From Microlunatus speluncae (GTDB lineage Bacteria; Actinomycetota; Actinomycetes; Propionibacteriales; Propionibacteriaceae), in contig NZ_VKCZ01000015.1 of NCBI RefSeq assembly GCF_009299835.1, forward strand, positions 50,816 through 114,815: a DNA stretch of 64,000 bases, in the 5' to 3' direction. The position numbers were made by a program, and so were the translations under genes. The notes below the pieces were generated by a model. The model saw only the letters and a list, made by a program, of their open reading frames with translations. It had not been told where the DNA came from and did no database searches. The number at the start of each line of letters is the position of its first letter. Within the stretch, counting starts at the first letter, position 1. Of this stretch, positions 42,256 through 50,418 are shown in pieces.

Positions 42256-43182
42256 ATGCTGCGTCGGGCTCTGTTGGGGATGTCTCGCAGCCGGGGGATC
42301 AAGAATCTGGTCACCAGGCTTCCGGTGACCTCGGACGTGGTGGCCCGGTTCGTCGCCGGGGAGTCGACCGTGCAGGCGATCGCCGCCACCCGGCAACTGG
42401 CCGGGGCCGGTCTCAAGATCACCATCGATTACCTGGGCGAGGACACCACCTCGCGGGAGCAGGCCGACGCGGTCGCGCTGGCGTACGTCGATCTGCTGGG
42501 CCGGCTGCGCGACGCGGAGCTGACCCCGGCCGCGGAGGTCTCGGTGAAGCTGTCCGCGCTCGGCCAGGCGCTGCCCGAGGGCGAGAAGATCGCGCTGGAG
42601 CATGCGCACACGATCTGCGGCGCGGCGGAGACCGCCGGCACGACCGTCACGCTGGACGCCGAGGACCACACCACCACCGACTCCACCCTGTCGGTGCTGC
42701 GCGAGCTGCGCCGCGACTTCCCGCGCACCGGCGCCGTGCTGCAGGCCTACCTGTACCGGACCGAGGGCGACTGTCGTGATCTTGCCGTCGAGGGGTCCCG
42801 GGTCCGCCTCTGCAAGGGCGCCTACAACGAGCCGGAGAGCGTCGCGTTCACCGATGCGCACGAGGTCGACCGGGCCTACGTCCGCTGCCTGAAGATCCTG
42901 CTGGCCGGGCCGGGCTACCCGATGCTGGCCACCCATGATCCGCGGCTGATCGAGATCGGGCTGAAGCTGGCCCGGGACAACGTCCGGCCGATCGACAGCT
43001 ACGAGTTGCAGATGCTGTACGGGATCCGGCCGACCGAGCAGCAGCGGCTGGTCAACCTGGGGCACCAGGTCCGGGTCTATCTCCCGTACGGCAACGACTG
43101 GTACGGCTATCTGGTCCGCCGGCTGGCCGAACGCCCGGCCAATGTCGGCTTCTTCGCGCGGAGCTTGGTCAGTAAGAACTGA
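42256..43182 (+). CDS. putB: Proline dehydrogenase
   Basis: A 308-residue monofunctional FAD enzyme oxidising proline to pyrroline-5-carboxylate at the membrane face. It shows VSVKLSALGQALP, VTLDAEDHTTTDSTL, LQAYLYRTEGDC, VRLCKGAYNEPESVA, MLATHDPRLIEIGLKLA, ELQMLYGIRP and VRVYLPYGNDWYGYLVRRL. The usual partner P5C dehydrogenase (pruA) is not adjacent, but the biosynthetic P5C reductase is 3 kb away. GAGGAGG precedes ATG 42256. Confidence 0.94.
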   Translation: MLRRALLGMSRSRGIKNLVTRLPVTSDVVARFVAGESTVQAIAATRQLAGAGLKITIDYLGEDTTSREQADAVALAYVDLLGRLRDAELTPAAEVSVKLSALGQALPEGEKIALEHAHTICGAAETAGTTVTLDAEDHTTTDSTLSVLRELRRDFPRTGAVLQAYLYRTEGDCRDLAVEGSRVRLCKGAYNEPESVAFTDAHEVDRAYVRCLKILLAGPGYPMLATHDPRLIEIGLKLARDNVRPIDSYELQMLYGIRPTEQQRLVNLGHQVRVYLPYGNDWYGYLVRRLAERPANVGFFARSLVSKN

Positions 43183-43253
43183 GAATCGCGGCGGGATCTT
43201 GGGCTTGGGGTTGGCAGCCGCGCGGTTGCGTCGGCGTCCTCAGGGTTTCAAGC

Positions 43254-43451
43254 GCAGCAAAGGGGCAGGGTTCGGCGTCGGTGGCGTCGAGTTCGCCCCG
43301 CCAAGTCCTTCGGTGGTCGTAGACCGCCGAGAGTGACCTTTTCCACCTGAAATCGGAGCGTCAGGGTGGAAAACGCGACTTTCGATGAGCACTGCCCGAG
43401 GTAGGCGGCCCGACTCAGCCCGACCGGCGCCGAACCGTGCCCCTTTGCTGC
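43254..43451. repeat. 198-bp palindromic element in a gene-free gap
   Basis: Arms 43254-43282 and 43423-43451 are inverted copies matching at 27 of 29 positions. A second, nearly concentric hairpin (43333-43379) sits inside. The rest of the 455-base gap 43183-43637 shows no credible gene. Confidence 0.9.
43333..43379. repeat. Copy A of the GTGAC...CCTGAAATC hairpin repeat
   Basis: A 47-base element beginning GTGACCTTTTCCACCTGAAA and ending GGTGGAAAACGCGAC. It is 33/47 identical to 58637-58683, with compensatory changes at two stem pairs. The stem includes TTTTCCACC/GGTGGAAAA. Confidence 0.85.
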
Positions 43452-43637
43452 CAAGAAAGCCTTCGAGCTCCGGACCCGACGCGCGAGACCACCCCGACGG
43501 TCACCCCCAATCGCGTCATAGGTTCACGCCCTGTCCGACGCGACCGTTATCGGTGGACGCGACTGCTGTGGCGGTCGCGCGGGCAGATATCGGTCGCGGC
43601 TGCGCCTTCCGCCGCTTGGGGGAAACTGCGACCGGGA

Positions 43638-43886
43638 CTACCCGGCGGGGCTTTCCCCGTTGTCGATCCCGAGCGCTTGGTCGGCGGCATCATCGCCCCA
43701 TTGGTAGCGCCGGGTCCGCTCGATGTCGGCCGGGTCGGAGGAGTACGTCTCCTCGCCGATCTCGCACTGTCGGCAGGGCACGAAGCGCAGGTGGCGCGGG
43801 CAGACGACGGTCTGATCGTCGGCCTCCGGCTCGTCGAGCCCGGGCCAGCCCGGCCGGGGATCGGGCGGATCAGGTTGCTCGGTCAC
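43638..43886 (-). CDS. Small Cys-containing hypothetical protein
   Basis: An 82-residue acidic protein, MTEQPDPPDPRPGWPGLDEP, with a compact CPRHLRFVPCRQCEIGEETY motif that could bind zinc (three Cys and one His) and RTRRYQWGDDAADQALGID. No family is recognised. It follows the tautomerase-like gene by six bases on the same strand and is probably the last gene of the CPBP operon. Confidence 0.6.
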   Translation of the reverse strand: MTEQPDPPDPRPGWPGLDEPEADDQTVVCPRHLRFVPCRQCEIGEETYSSDPADIERTRRYQWGDDAADQALGIDNGESPAG

Positions 43887-43892
43887 GGCGCT

Positions 43893-44282
43893 CTACACCT
43901 CCACTTGGTAGCCGAGGGCCAGGTCGGCGGCGTTGCTGCCGCGGATGCCCCAGTTGACCTTCGGCGTCTCGGTCAGGGTGATCTCGACGCTGTGCGGCGC
44001 GATGCCGGCGGACTCCTCGATCCGGGTGAAGAGTTCGGCGATCAACCGCCGCTTGGCCTCGTCGGTGCGGCCGGTGAACAAGGAGATCTCGATGATCGTG
44101 TAGGCCTCACCGCGATCGGGCGGGTGCACGAAGTCCTCCTTTTCGAGCCCGACGAACCGGTGGAACCGCTTCTCGGCCGGATAGTCGAGCGCCGCCACGA
44201 CCGCGCCGTGGATCGCATCGGACAGCGCCGCCCGATGCCGGGCGAGCCGCTCCCGGTGTCCGTACACGATGACCTGAGCCAT
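43893..44282 (-). CDS. Tautomerase-superfamily protein without the N-terminal proline
   Basis: A 129-residue protein, MAQVIVYGHRERLARHRAAL, with the Tautomerase_2-like core EKRFHRFVGLEKEDFVHPPD, YTIIEISLFTGRTDEAKRRL and ETPKVNWGIRGSNAADLALGY. Catalytic tautomerases expose Pro1 after Met removal; here residue 2 is Ala, so classical Pro1 chemistry is unlikely. ATG 44282 gives the family N-terminus and is 13 bases after the CPBP gene. Confidence 0.8.
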   Translation of the reverse strand: MAQVIVYGHRERLARHRAALSDAIHGAVVAALDYPAEKRFHRFVGLEKEDFVHPPDRGEAYTIIEISLFTGRTDEAKRRLIAELFTRIEESAGIAPHSVEITLTETPKVNWGIRGSNAADLALGYQVEV

Positions 44283-44295
44283 GATCGAGATCCTC

Positions 44296-45087
44296 TCAGA
44301 GCCAGTCGACCTGATCCGCCAGCAGGGAATAGCCAAGGAAGGCGGCGACGTCGAGCAGCAGGTGGGCGACCACCAACGGCGCCACCCGTTTCCATTTCAG
44401 ATAGATCAGCCCGAACACCAGGCCCATGATCAGATTGCCGATGAAGCCGCCGAAGCCCTGATACAGGTGATAGGAGCCGCGGACCAGGGCACTGGTGATC
44501 AAGATCGCCGGCAGCGCCCAGTTGAGCTGCCGGAACCGGGTGAACAGGTAGCCGATCATGATCACCTCCTCGACGATCGAGTTCTGCGCCGCGGACAGGA
44601 TCAGGATCGGGATCGTCCACCACTGGTCGGTCAGCGCCGACGCCTGCACCTGGGTGTTGATCCCCATGGCCCGGGCGCCGAGATACAACCCGAGCCCGGG
44701 GATGCCGATGCAGGCGGCGATGACCAGCCCGAACCAGGCGTCGAAGCCCGGCCGGCGATGATCGAATCCGATCCGCCGCAGCCCGTCGCCGGGGTTGCGG
44801 TTGAGCAGATAGATCGCCAGTAGGGCCGGCACCACGGCGAAGCCGATCCCGGCGACCTGATAGATCAGGTCGAGCCAGGGGCGATCGGGGATCACCGAAG
44901 GATTCAGGGTGGAGGTCTGCTGGTTCAGCGCCTGCGGTCGGGTGAGCCGGTCGACAATCTGCAAGATCGAATAGATCGCCGACCGACCCAGTGACAGGGC
45001 CAGCAGCAGCACGATCTCGAGCCCGACTCGGGGCGGCGTCGTTGCCAGCGGGACATCGCCATCGGGCACCTGCACGGTCACGGGCAT
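44296..45087 (-). CDS. CPBP family intramembrane glutamic endopeptidase
   Basis: A 263-residue membrane protein with about seven or eight hydrophobic segments. The CPBP/Abi signature is complete: EExxxxxxxxxxR in IVEEVIMIGYLFTR, a second motif RGSYHLYQG, and AHLLLDVAAFL near the C-terminus. Related proteins cleave membrane substrates (Rce1-like) or act in bacteriocin immunity. It heads an operon with the tautomerase-like and small Cys genes. A 24-bp palindrome lies five bases before its start. Confidence 0.86.
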   Translation of the reverse strand: MPVTVQVPDGDVPLATTPPRVGLEIVLLLALSLGRSAIYSILQIVDRLTRPQALNQQTSTLNPSVIPDRPWLDLIYQVAGIGFAVVPALLAIYLLNRNPGDGLRRIGFDHRRPGFDAWFGLVIAACIGIPGLGLYLGARAMGINTQVQASALTDQWWTIPILILSAAQNSIVEEVIMIGYLFTRFRQLNWALPAILITSALVRGSYHLYQGFGGFIGNLIMGLVFGLIYLKWKRVAPLVVAHLLLDVAAFLGYSLLADQVDWL

Positions 45088-45092
45088 ATCTT

Positions 45093-45116
45093 GCCCGAGC
45101 CGGGCCCGGCTCGGGC
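45093..45116. promoter_or_regulatory. Perfect 24-bp palindrome upstream of the CPBP gene
   Basis: The arm GCCCGAGCCGGG (45093-45104) is followed directly by its exact reverse complement (45105-45116). It lies between divergent CPBP (start 45087) and asd (start 45181) and could be an operator or an RNA hairpin occluding initiation. Confidence 0.75.
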
Positions 45117-45168
45117 CGGCTGCGCCCGGTCGTCATGGACAGTTTTCATGCTGGTGGGGGGCCGCCCG

Positions 45169-45174
45169 TAGGCT
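45169..45174 (+). promoter_or_regulatory. -10 element of a leaderless asd promoter
   Basis: TAGGCT is six bases before ATG 45181, and there is no Shine-Dalgarno. Confidence 0.5.
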
Positions 45175-45180
45175 GTCGGC

Positions 45181-46233
45181 ATGCGCGTTGGAGTATTCGG
45201 AGCGACCGGGCAGGTCGGTGGCGTGATGCGTACGCTGCTCGCCGAGCGCCGGTTTCCCCTGACGGAGATCAGGTTTTTCGCCTCGGCCCGTTCGGCCGGG
45301 ACCAAGCTGCCCTGGGCCGGCGGGGAGGTGACGGTCGAGGACACCGAGACCGCCGACTTCACCGGCCTCGACCTGGCCCTCTTCTCCGCCGGTAAGCATG
45401 CGTCCAAGGCGATCGCGCCGCGGGTCGCGGCCGCGGGGGCGATCGTGATCGACAACTCCTCGGCCTGGCGGCTCGACCCCGAGGTCCCGCTGGTCGTCTC
45501 CGAGGTCAACCCCGACGACACGCTGAACCCGCCGAAGGGGATCATCGCCAACCCGAACTGCACCACGATGGCGATCATGCCGATCGTGGCCCCGCTGCAC
45601 CGCGCGGCGAAGCTGACCCGGCTGCAGATCGCCACCTATCAGGCGACCTCCGGCTCCGGCGGCGCCGGTGTGGCCGAGCTGGACCGGCAGATCCGGACCG
45701 TGGCCGACCGGGCCTCGGCGCTGGCCTTCGACGGCGAGGCGATCGAGCTGCCCACGCCCGAGGTGTACGTCAAGCCGATCGCCTACAACGTGTTGCCGCT
45801 GGCCGGCTCCATCGTCGACGACGGCACGGGCGAGACCGACGAGGAGCAGAAGCTGCGCAACGAGTCGCGCAAGATCCTGCACCTCCCCGAGCTGTTGGTC
45901 GCCGGCACCTGCGTCCGCGTGCCCGTGTTCACCGGTCACTCCATGGCCGTGCACGCCGAGTTCGCCGACGAGCTGTCGCCGGCGCAGGCGGCCGAGCTGC
46001 TGGGGCAGGCGCCCGGCGTGGCTCTGCTGGACGTGCCGACGCCGCTCGACGCGGCCGGCAAGGATCCGAGCTTCGTCGGCCGGATCCGGGTCGATCAGTC
46101 CGCCCCCGCCGGCAAGGGCCTGGTGCTCTTCATCAGTAATGACAACCTGCGCAAGGGCGCGGCCCTGAACGCGATCCAGATCGCCGAGCTCGTCCAGGCC
46201 CGATCCACCCAGGAGCAGTTGGTCCATGGCTGA
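45181..46233 (+). CDS. asd: Aspartate-semialdehyde dehydrogenase
   Basis: NADPH-dependent reduction of aspartyl phosphate, feeding lysine, methionine, threonine and cell-wall diaminopimelate. The 350-residue product has MRVGVFGATGQVGGVMRTLL, the catalytic Cys in ANPNCTTMAIMP, ATYQATSGSGGAGVAEL, and the substrate-binding region FTGHSMAVHAEF with its conserved His. The lysC (aspartokinase) partner is not in view. The start looks leaderless. The last eight bases overlap proC. Confidence 0.96.
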   Translation: MRVGVFGATGQVGGVMRTLLAERRFPLTEIRFFASARSAGTKLPWAGGEVTVEDTETADFTGLDLALFSAGKHASKAIAPRVAAAGAIVIDNSSAWRLDPEVPLVVSEVNPDDTLNPPKGIIANPNCTTMAIMPIVAPLHRAAKLTRLQIATYQATSGSGGAGVAELDRQIRTVADRASALAFDGEAIELPTPEVYVKPIAYNVLPLAGSIVDDGTGETDEEQKLRNESRKILHLPELLVAGTCVRVPVFTGHSMAVHAEFADELSPAQAAELLGQAPGVALLDVPTPLDAAGKDPSFVGRIRVDQSAPAGKGLVLFISNDNLRKGAALNAIQIAELVQARSTQEQLVHG

Positions 46234-47080
46234 TCATGATCGGCTGGCCATCCTCGGGGCCGGCGTGATGGGCGAGACCGTGCTGTCGGGTCTGCTCCGC
46301 GCCGGCTGGGATGTCGGCCGGATCGTGGCCACCGATCGGCGACCGGCCCGCGAGGCCGAGCTGAAGGATCGTTACGGGGTACGGATGCTGACCAACCTCG
46401 ACGCGGTGGCCGAGGCCGACACCGTGATCTTGGTGGTCAAGCCGCAGGACATGCGGGATCTGCTGACCGAGATCCGGCCCGCGGTCCGCGCCGACACCTT
46501 GATCGTTTCGCTGGCCGCCGGGGTGGAAACGATCTTGATCGAAGATCTTCTGCCCGAGGGCGTGCCGGTGGTGCGGGTGATGCCGAACACGCCGGCTCAG
46601 GTCGACGAGGGCATGGCCGCCGTCTCCGCCGGGCGGCACGCCGGTGATGATCATGTCGGCCGGGTCCGCGACATCCTGTCCGCGACCGGCCGGGTGCTGA
46701 CCGTGCCGGAGGGCTATCAGGACGCGGTCACCGCGATCTCCGGCACCGGCCCGGCCTACCTGTTCTTCGTCGTCGAGGCGATGATCGAGGCGGGCGTACA
46801 TCTCGGTCTGCCGCGGGACACCGCGACCGAACTGGTCGTGCAGACGATGCTCGGCTCGGCCAAGCTGCTGCGGGAGACCGGGGAACATCCGACGGTGCTG
46901 CGGGAGCGGGTCACCTCGCCCGGCGGCACGACGGCCTCGGCGGTGCGCGAGCTCGAGCAGCACAGCGTCCGGGCCGCGTTCATGAGCGCGATGGAGGCCG
47001 CCCGGGATCGCAGCCGCGAGCTGGCCGCGGCGGCCCGGGAAGCGGCGGCACAGCAGAACGATCAGGGGGGCAGCGGGTGA
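46226..47080 (+). CDS. proC: Pyrroline-5-carboxylate reductase
   Basis: Last step of proline synthesis, NAD(P)H-dependent. The 284-residue product has LAILGAGVMGETVLSGLL, VILVVKPQDMRDLL, VVRVMPNTPAQVDEGMAAVS, the signature TAISGTGPAYLFFVVEAMIE and SPGGTTASAVRELEQHSVRAA. ATG 46226 overlaps asd by eight bases, and its stop overlaps the next GTG, so three genes are coupled. Confidence 0.96.
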   Translation: MADHDRLAILGAGVMGETVLSGLLRAGWDVGRIVATDRRPAREAELKDRYGVRMLTNLDAVAEADTVILVVKPQDMRDLLTEIRPAVRADTLIVSLAAGVETILIEDLLPEGVPVVRVMPNTPAQVDEGMAAVSAGRHAGDDHVGRVRDILSATGRVLTVPEGYQDAVTAISGTGPAYLFFVVEAMIEAGVHLGLPRDTATELVVQTMLGSAKLLRETGEHPTVLRERVTSPGGTTASAVRELEQHSVRAAFMSAMEAARDRSRELAAAAREAAAQQNDQGGSG

Positions 47081-48219
47081 GCGGACGGCTGATCTACGGC
47101 GAGGAACTGACCCGGTACGACTTCGGGCCGACGCATCCGATGGGCCCCGGCCGGGTCCGCAGTGCCATCTCGCTGGCTCGTCAGCTCGACGTTCTGGACC
47201 GACTGGAGGTTGTCCCGCCCCCGGCGCTGGACGAGGCCCTGGTCGCGTCGGTGCACACGGCGGACTACATCGCCGCGGTCAAGGCCGGCATCACCGACGC
47301 CCGGCACGGGCTGGGCACCACCGACAATCCGGTCTTCGAGCACATGCACGACATCGCCGGCCTGGTCGTGACGGCAAGTGTCGCGGCGGCCGAGAGCGTC
47401 TGGACCGGCGCGGCCCGCCGGGCCTGCAACATCAGCGGCGGGCTGCATCACGCGATGCCGGCCAGCGCCAGCGGCTTCTGTGTCTACAACGATGTCGCGG
47501 CCGCGATCCGCTGGCTGCTCGACCAGGGCTGCGAACGGATCGGCTATGTCGACGTCGACGTGCACCACGGCGACGGCGTGCAGTCGATCTTCTACGACGA
47601 TCCGCGGGTGACCACGATCAGCCTGCACCAGAGCCCGACCTGCCTGTTTCCGGGCACCGGCTTCCCGACCGAGATCGGCGGGCCGGACGCGCCGGGCACG
47701 GCGGTCAACGTCGCCCTGCCGCCGGGCACCGACGACCGGGACTGGCTGCGCGCCTTCCATGCGGTGGTGCCGGACGTGCTGCGCGCGTACGAGCCGCAGG
47801 TGTTGGTCACCCAGCACGGCTGCGACACCCACCGCAGCGATCCGCTGGCCGACCTCGACCTCAGCGTCGACGGCCAACGTGCCTCCTATCTGGCGCTGGC
47901 CGAGCTGGCCGCCGAGCTGTGCGACGGGCGCTGGGTCTCGACCGGGGGCGGCGGCTACGCCAACACTTCGGTGGTGCCGCGATCCTGGACCCATCTGCTG
48001 GCGATCGTCTCCGGCGAACCCCTCGATCCGCAGACGCCGGTGCCGCAGGCCTGGCTGGACGAGGTGGACTGCGACGGCCCGGTGCGGATGAGTGATGGCG
48101 TCGAGGTCTCGTACTCGAAATTCGAGCACGGCTACGATCCGGCCAGCCCGCTGGACCAGGCGATTCTGGCGACTCGGCGGGCGGTGTTTCCGGAGCTCGG
48201 ACTGGATCCCGAATTTTGA
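47077..48219 (+). CDS. acuC: AcuC-type class I histone deacetylase family protein
   Basis: A 380-residue zinc-dependent deacetylase-fold protein that in other bacteria removes acetyl groups from lysines such as those of acetyl-CoA synthetase. Motifs are YDFGPTHPMGPGRVRSAI, SGGLHHAMPASASGFCVYND, the metal-site GYVDVDVHHGDGVQ, SLHQSPTCLFPGTGFP, TQHGCDTHRSDPLADLDLS and STGGGGYANTSVVPRSW. GTG 47077 overlaps the proC stop. Confidence 0.93.
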   Translation: MSGRLIYGEELTRYDFGPTHPMGPGRVRSAISLARQLDVLDRLEVVPPPALDEALVASVHTADYIAAVKAGITDARHGLGTTDNPVFEHMHDIAGLVVTASVAAAESVWTGAARRACNISGGLHHAMPASASGFCVYNDVAAAIRWLLDQGCERIGYVDVDVHHGDGVQSIFYDDPRVTTISLHQSPTCLFPGTGFPTEIGGPDAPGTAVNVALPPGTDDRDWLRAFHAVVPDVLRAYEPQVLVTQHGCDTHRSDPLADLDLSVDGQRASYLALAELAAELCDGRWVSTGGGGYANTSVVPRSWTHLLAIVSGEPLDPQTPVPQAWLDEVDCDGPVRMSDGVEVSYSKFEHGYDPASPLDQAILATRRAVFPELGLDPEF

Positions 48220-48397
48220 GCTTCGAACGCCATCTCGTCAACGACCCCGTCGGCGTGTCGTCGATAAAACTGCCCTGACCACTTTCCCAACAGCCTCAGT
48301 TGCCACTACTCTCACAGGATAGGAACGTGCGCCGGAGGGGAAGCCGGCGCGGGCCCCGCAGCCGGCGGCGCCCTACTCAGATTGGGGTTGACGGACG

Positions 48398-48628
48398 ATG
48401 GCCGAAGCCATGCACTCGGGAAAGCCCAGGCCGGCGGCTTCCGACCTGGCCGGGGTCAAATTCATGACCGTCGCCGAGGTGGCCGCCATCATGCGGGTGT
48501 CGAAGATGTCGGTGTATCGCCTGATCCACAGCGGCGAACTCGAGGCCGCCCGCTTCGGCCGCAGTTTCCGGGTCGCCGAATCCGACGTCGACGCCTATCT
48601 GCGCAAGTCCTACGACGCCGCCGGTTGA
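48398..48628 (+). CDS. bldC: BldC-like MerR-type helix-turn-helix protein
   Basis: A 76-residue DNA-binding protein with the excisionase-type winged helix GVKFMTVAEVAAIMRVSKMS and YRLIHSGELEAARFGRSFRV. Almost identical proteins are widespread in actinobacteria, and in Streptomyces BldC controls the timing of development by cooperative head-to-tail binding. The nearby proC gene matches mycobacteria (proC and Rv0500A, from memory). The 178-base upstream gap contains a GCGCCGG/CCGGCGC hairpin (48329-48350). Confidence 0.88.
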   Translation: MAEAMHSGKPRPAASDLAGVKFMTVAEVAAIMRVSKMSVYRLIHSGELEAARFGRSFRVAESDVDAYLRKSYDAAG

Positions 48629-48752
48629 TCAACCGCAGAAACTGCAACCTTCCAGGGTTCTTGGTGTGATTTCTCGCTCCTGAGACGAGTTCTTCGCGCG
48701 ATCTGTTTGCGAGCAATGTCCCCCGGTGGCACGGTGTCCTCAGGAGGACATC

Positions 48753-49661
48753 ATGTTCGAGGAAGCACAGTTGTACTCCCCGGTTACCACTGGGGAGGAC
48801 GGTACGGTCACGGTCCACCTTTCCGCTGACCATCCAGGCCGCGACGATCCCGACTATCGGGAGCGACGCAACGCGATCGCGGCTCAGGCCCTGCAGTGGG
48901 TGCCGGGAGATCCCCCGCCCACCATCGACTATCTCGAGTCCGAGCAGGAAGTCTGGCGCACGGTCCAGCGCGAGCTGGCGATCAAGCACGAGAAGTACGC
49001 CTGCCGCGCGTATCGGGAGGCCGAGGATCGACTCGGCCTGCCGCGTGATCACATCCCGCAGCTGTCCGAGGTCACGGCGGCACTGCAGCCGCTGACCGGA
49101 TTCCGCTACGTCCCGGCCGCCGGGATCGTGCCGGTGCGGGAGTTCTACGGGGCGCTGGCCGACCGCGAATTCCATTCCACGCAATACATCCGGCATCCCT
49201 CGGCGCCGCTCTACACCCCCGAGCCCGATCTGATCCACGAGGTGATCGGCCACGGCAACCTGCTGGCCGACCCGCAGTTCGCGGAGATCAACCGGCTGGC
49301 CGGCGAGGCCGCCCGGCGGGTGCACACCGACGCCGGCGTGCAGTTCGTCGCGGACGTCTTCTGGTTCACCATCGAGTTCGGCGTGGTCTACGAGGGGCCG
49401 GAGCTGAGGGCGTACGGCGCCGGGATCCTGTCCAGCTACGGCGAGATCGAGGAGTTCCGGGCGATGAACATCCGTCCGCTCGACTTCCACGTGATGGGCA
49501 CGATCGACTACGACATCACCCACTACCAGGACACCCTCTTCGCCGCCGCGTCGATGACCGCCCTAGTCGAGGAGGTCTGCACCTTCTTCGCCACCTTCGA
49601 CGACGACACCCCCGCCCGCCTGGCCGCCGCCGCCCTGCCCAAGCACCCCACCCCCGCCTAA
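48753..49661 (+). CDS. phhA: Phenylalanine 4-monooxygenase (aromatic amino acid hydroxylase family)
   Basis: Pterin-dependent non-heme iron enzyme converting phenylalanine to tyrosine. The 302-residue product has the iron-binding EPDLIHEVIGHGNLLADPQF (two His) and the third ligand Glu in FWFTIEFGVVYEGPELRAYG, with SSYGEIEEF following. No regulatory ACT domain is visible. AGGAGG at 48742-48747 supports ATG 48753. A pterin recycling enzyme is not nearby. A large hairpin lies five bases after the stop. Confidence 0.92.
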   Translation: MFEEAQLYSPVTTGEDGTVTVHLSADHPGRDDPDYRERRNAIAAQALQWVPGDPPPTIDYLESEQEVWRTVQRELAIKHEKYACRAYREAEDRLGLPRDHIPQLSEVTAALQPLTGFRYVPAAGIVPVREFYGALADREFHSTQYIRHPSAPLYTPEPDLIHEVIGHGNLLADPQFAEINRLAGEAARRVHTDAGVQFVADVFWFTIEFGVVYEGPELRAYGAGILSSYGEIEEFRAMNIRPLDFHVMGTIDYDITHYQDTLFAAASMTALVEEVCTFFATFDDDTPARLAAAALPKHPTPA

Positions 49662-49665
49662 AAAT

Positions 49666-49730
49666 CCGCCGAGACGTCAGTAGTGCACGCGTTTCCGCGG
49701 CGTGTCGGTGCACAAGTGACGTCTCGGCGG
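49666..49730. terminator. Long hairpin (H1) between convergent genes, repeat family and likely bidirectional terminator
   Basis: CCGCCGAGACGTCA (49666-49679) and TGACGTCTCGGCGG (49717-49730) pair perfectly. In register, GTGCAC (49683-49688) pairs with GTGCAC (49708-49713). The loop holds CGGCGTGTCG, shared with the hairpin at 51057-51117. Confidence 0.85.
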
Positions 49731-50246
49731 TCAGGGGGTGGGGAAGCGCCAGCGGGTGATGTCGGCGGGGAAGGCGGTGAGGGTCCAACCGTGGGCCTGG
49801 CGGGGCTGGAGGCGGTAGATCACCCGGTCGACCGTGGCGTCGGCGGCGCCGGCCGATGCGCCCTCGCCCGCGTACTTCTCCAGCCAGGCGCCGAGGAAGG
49901 CTTCGAGCCGGTCCGGCGGGACCTCGCTGACCGAGCCGTCCAAGATCACGACCTCCCGGGCGCTCTCCAAATGCACGGTCGCCTGCGGATTCGACGTGAG
50001 ATTTCGGGCGGTCCGAGTGGAGCGCAGCACGGTGAACAGGAAGGCCGACTCGTGCCAGAGACCCCAGAGCGGCCGGGGATGGGGCCGACCATCCGGGCCG
50101 CTGGTGCTGACCCAGTAGTTGGTCGCGGCGGCGAGCCGCTGCTCCGCCCAGGCCCAGGGCAGCAGCGTCGGCTCCGCGGCCCGGTCGTTGCGGCCCCGGT
50201 AGTCGGGGGAGAGATCGGCCCGATCGGCGATCGGCGTGATGGTCAT
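49731..50246 (-). CDS. Pyridoxamine 5'-phosphate oxidase family (FMN/F420-binding split barrel) protein
   Basis: A 171-residue split-barrel protein with NYWVSTSGPDGRPHPRPLWG, FLFTVLRSTRTARNLTSNPQ, ATVHLESAREVVILDGSVSE and HGWTLTAFPADITRWRF. Actinobacterial members often bind F420 or FMN and reduce xenobiotics rather than oxidise PNP. ATG 50246 has AAGGGGAT upstream; ATG 50270 is less likely. It is divergent from the TetR gene, which may control it. Confidence 0.82.
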   Translation of the reverse strand: MTITPIADRADLSPDYRGRNDRAAEPTLLPWAWAEQRLAAATNYWVSTSGPDGRPHPRPLWGLWHESAFLFTVLRSTRTARNLTSNPQATVHLESAREVVILDGSVSEVPPDRLEAFLGAWLEKYAGEGASAGAADATVDRVIYRLQPRQAHGWTLTAFPADITRWRFPTP

Positions 50247-50418
50247 GGAGATCCCCTTGCTGTGGTTCACGGGTGAGGCTTCCTCCGCACCGTACCTGTA
50301 CAGCGTATAGGAAAGAGTGAAAGAGGCTCCGGTCTGCGGCTATTGCAAGTCAGTTGTATTAATCTGACGTAGGGCAATACCGTTGACTTGGAAAAGTTGA
50401 GAGCTGTCAGTTGGTGAG

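Noticed and set aside
48220..48397. Possible riboswitch upstream of bldC
   Set aside because: One 7-bp GCGCCGG/CCGGCGC hairpin is present, but no known riboswitch consensus was recognised.
50247..50418. Possible riboswitch or strong TetR operator in the divergent gap
   Set aside because: Only short imperfect repeats (GTCAG/CTGAC, GTCAGTTG twice) are visible, too weak to call a site.
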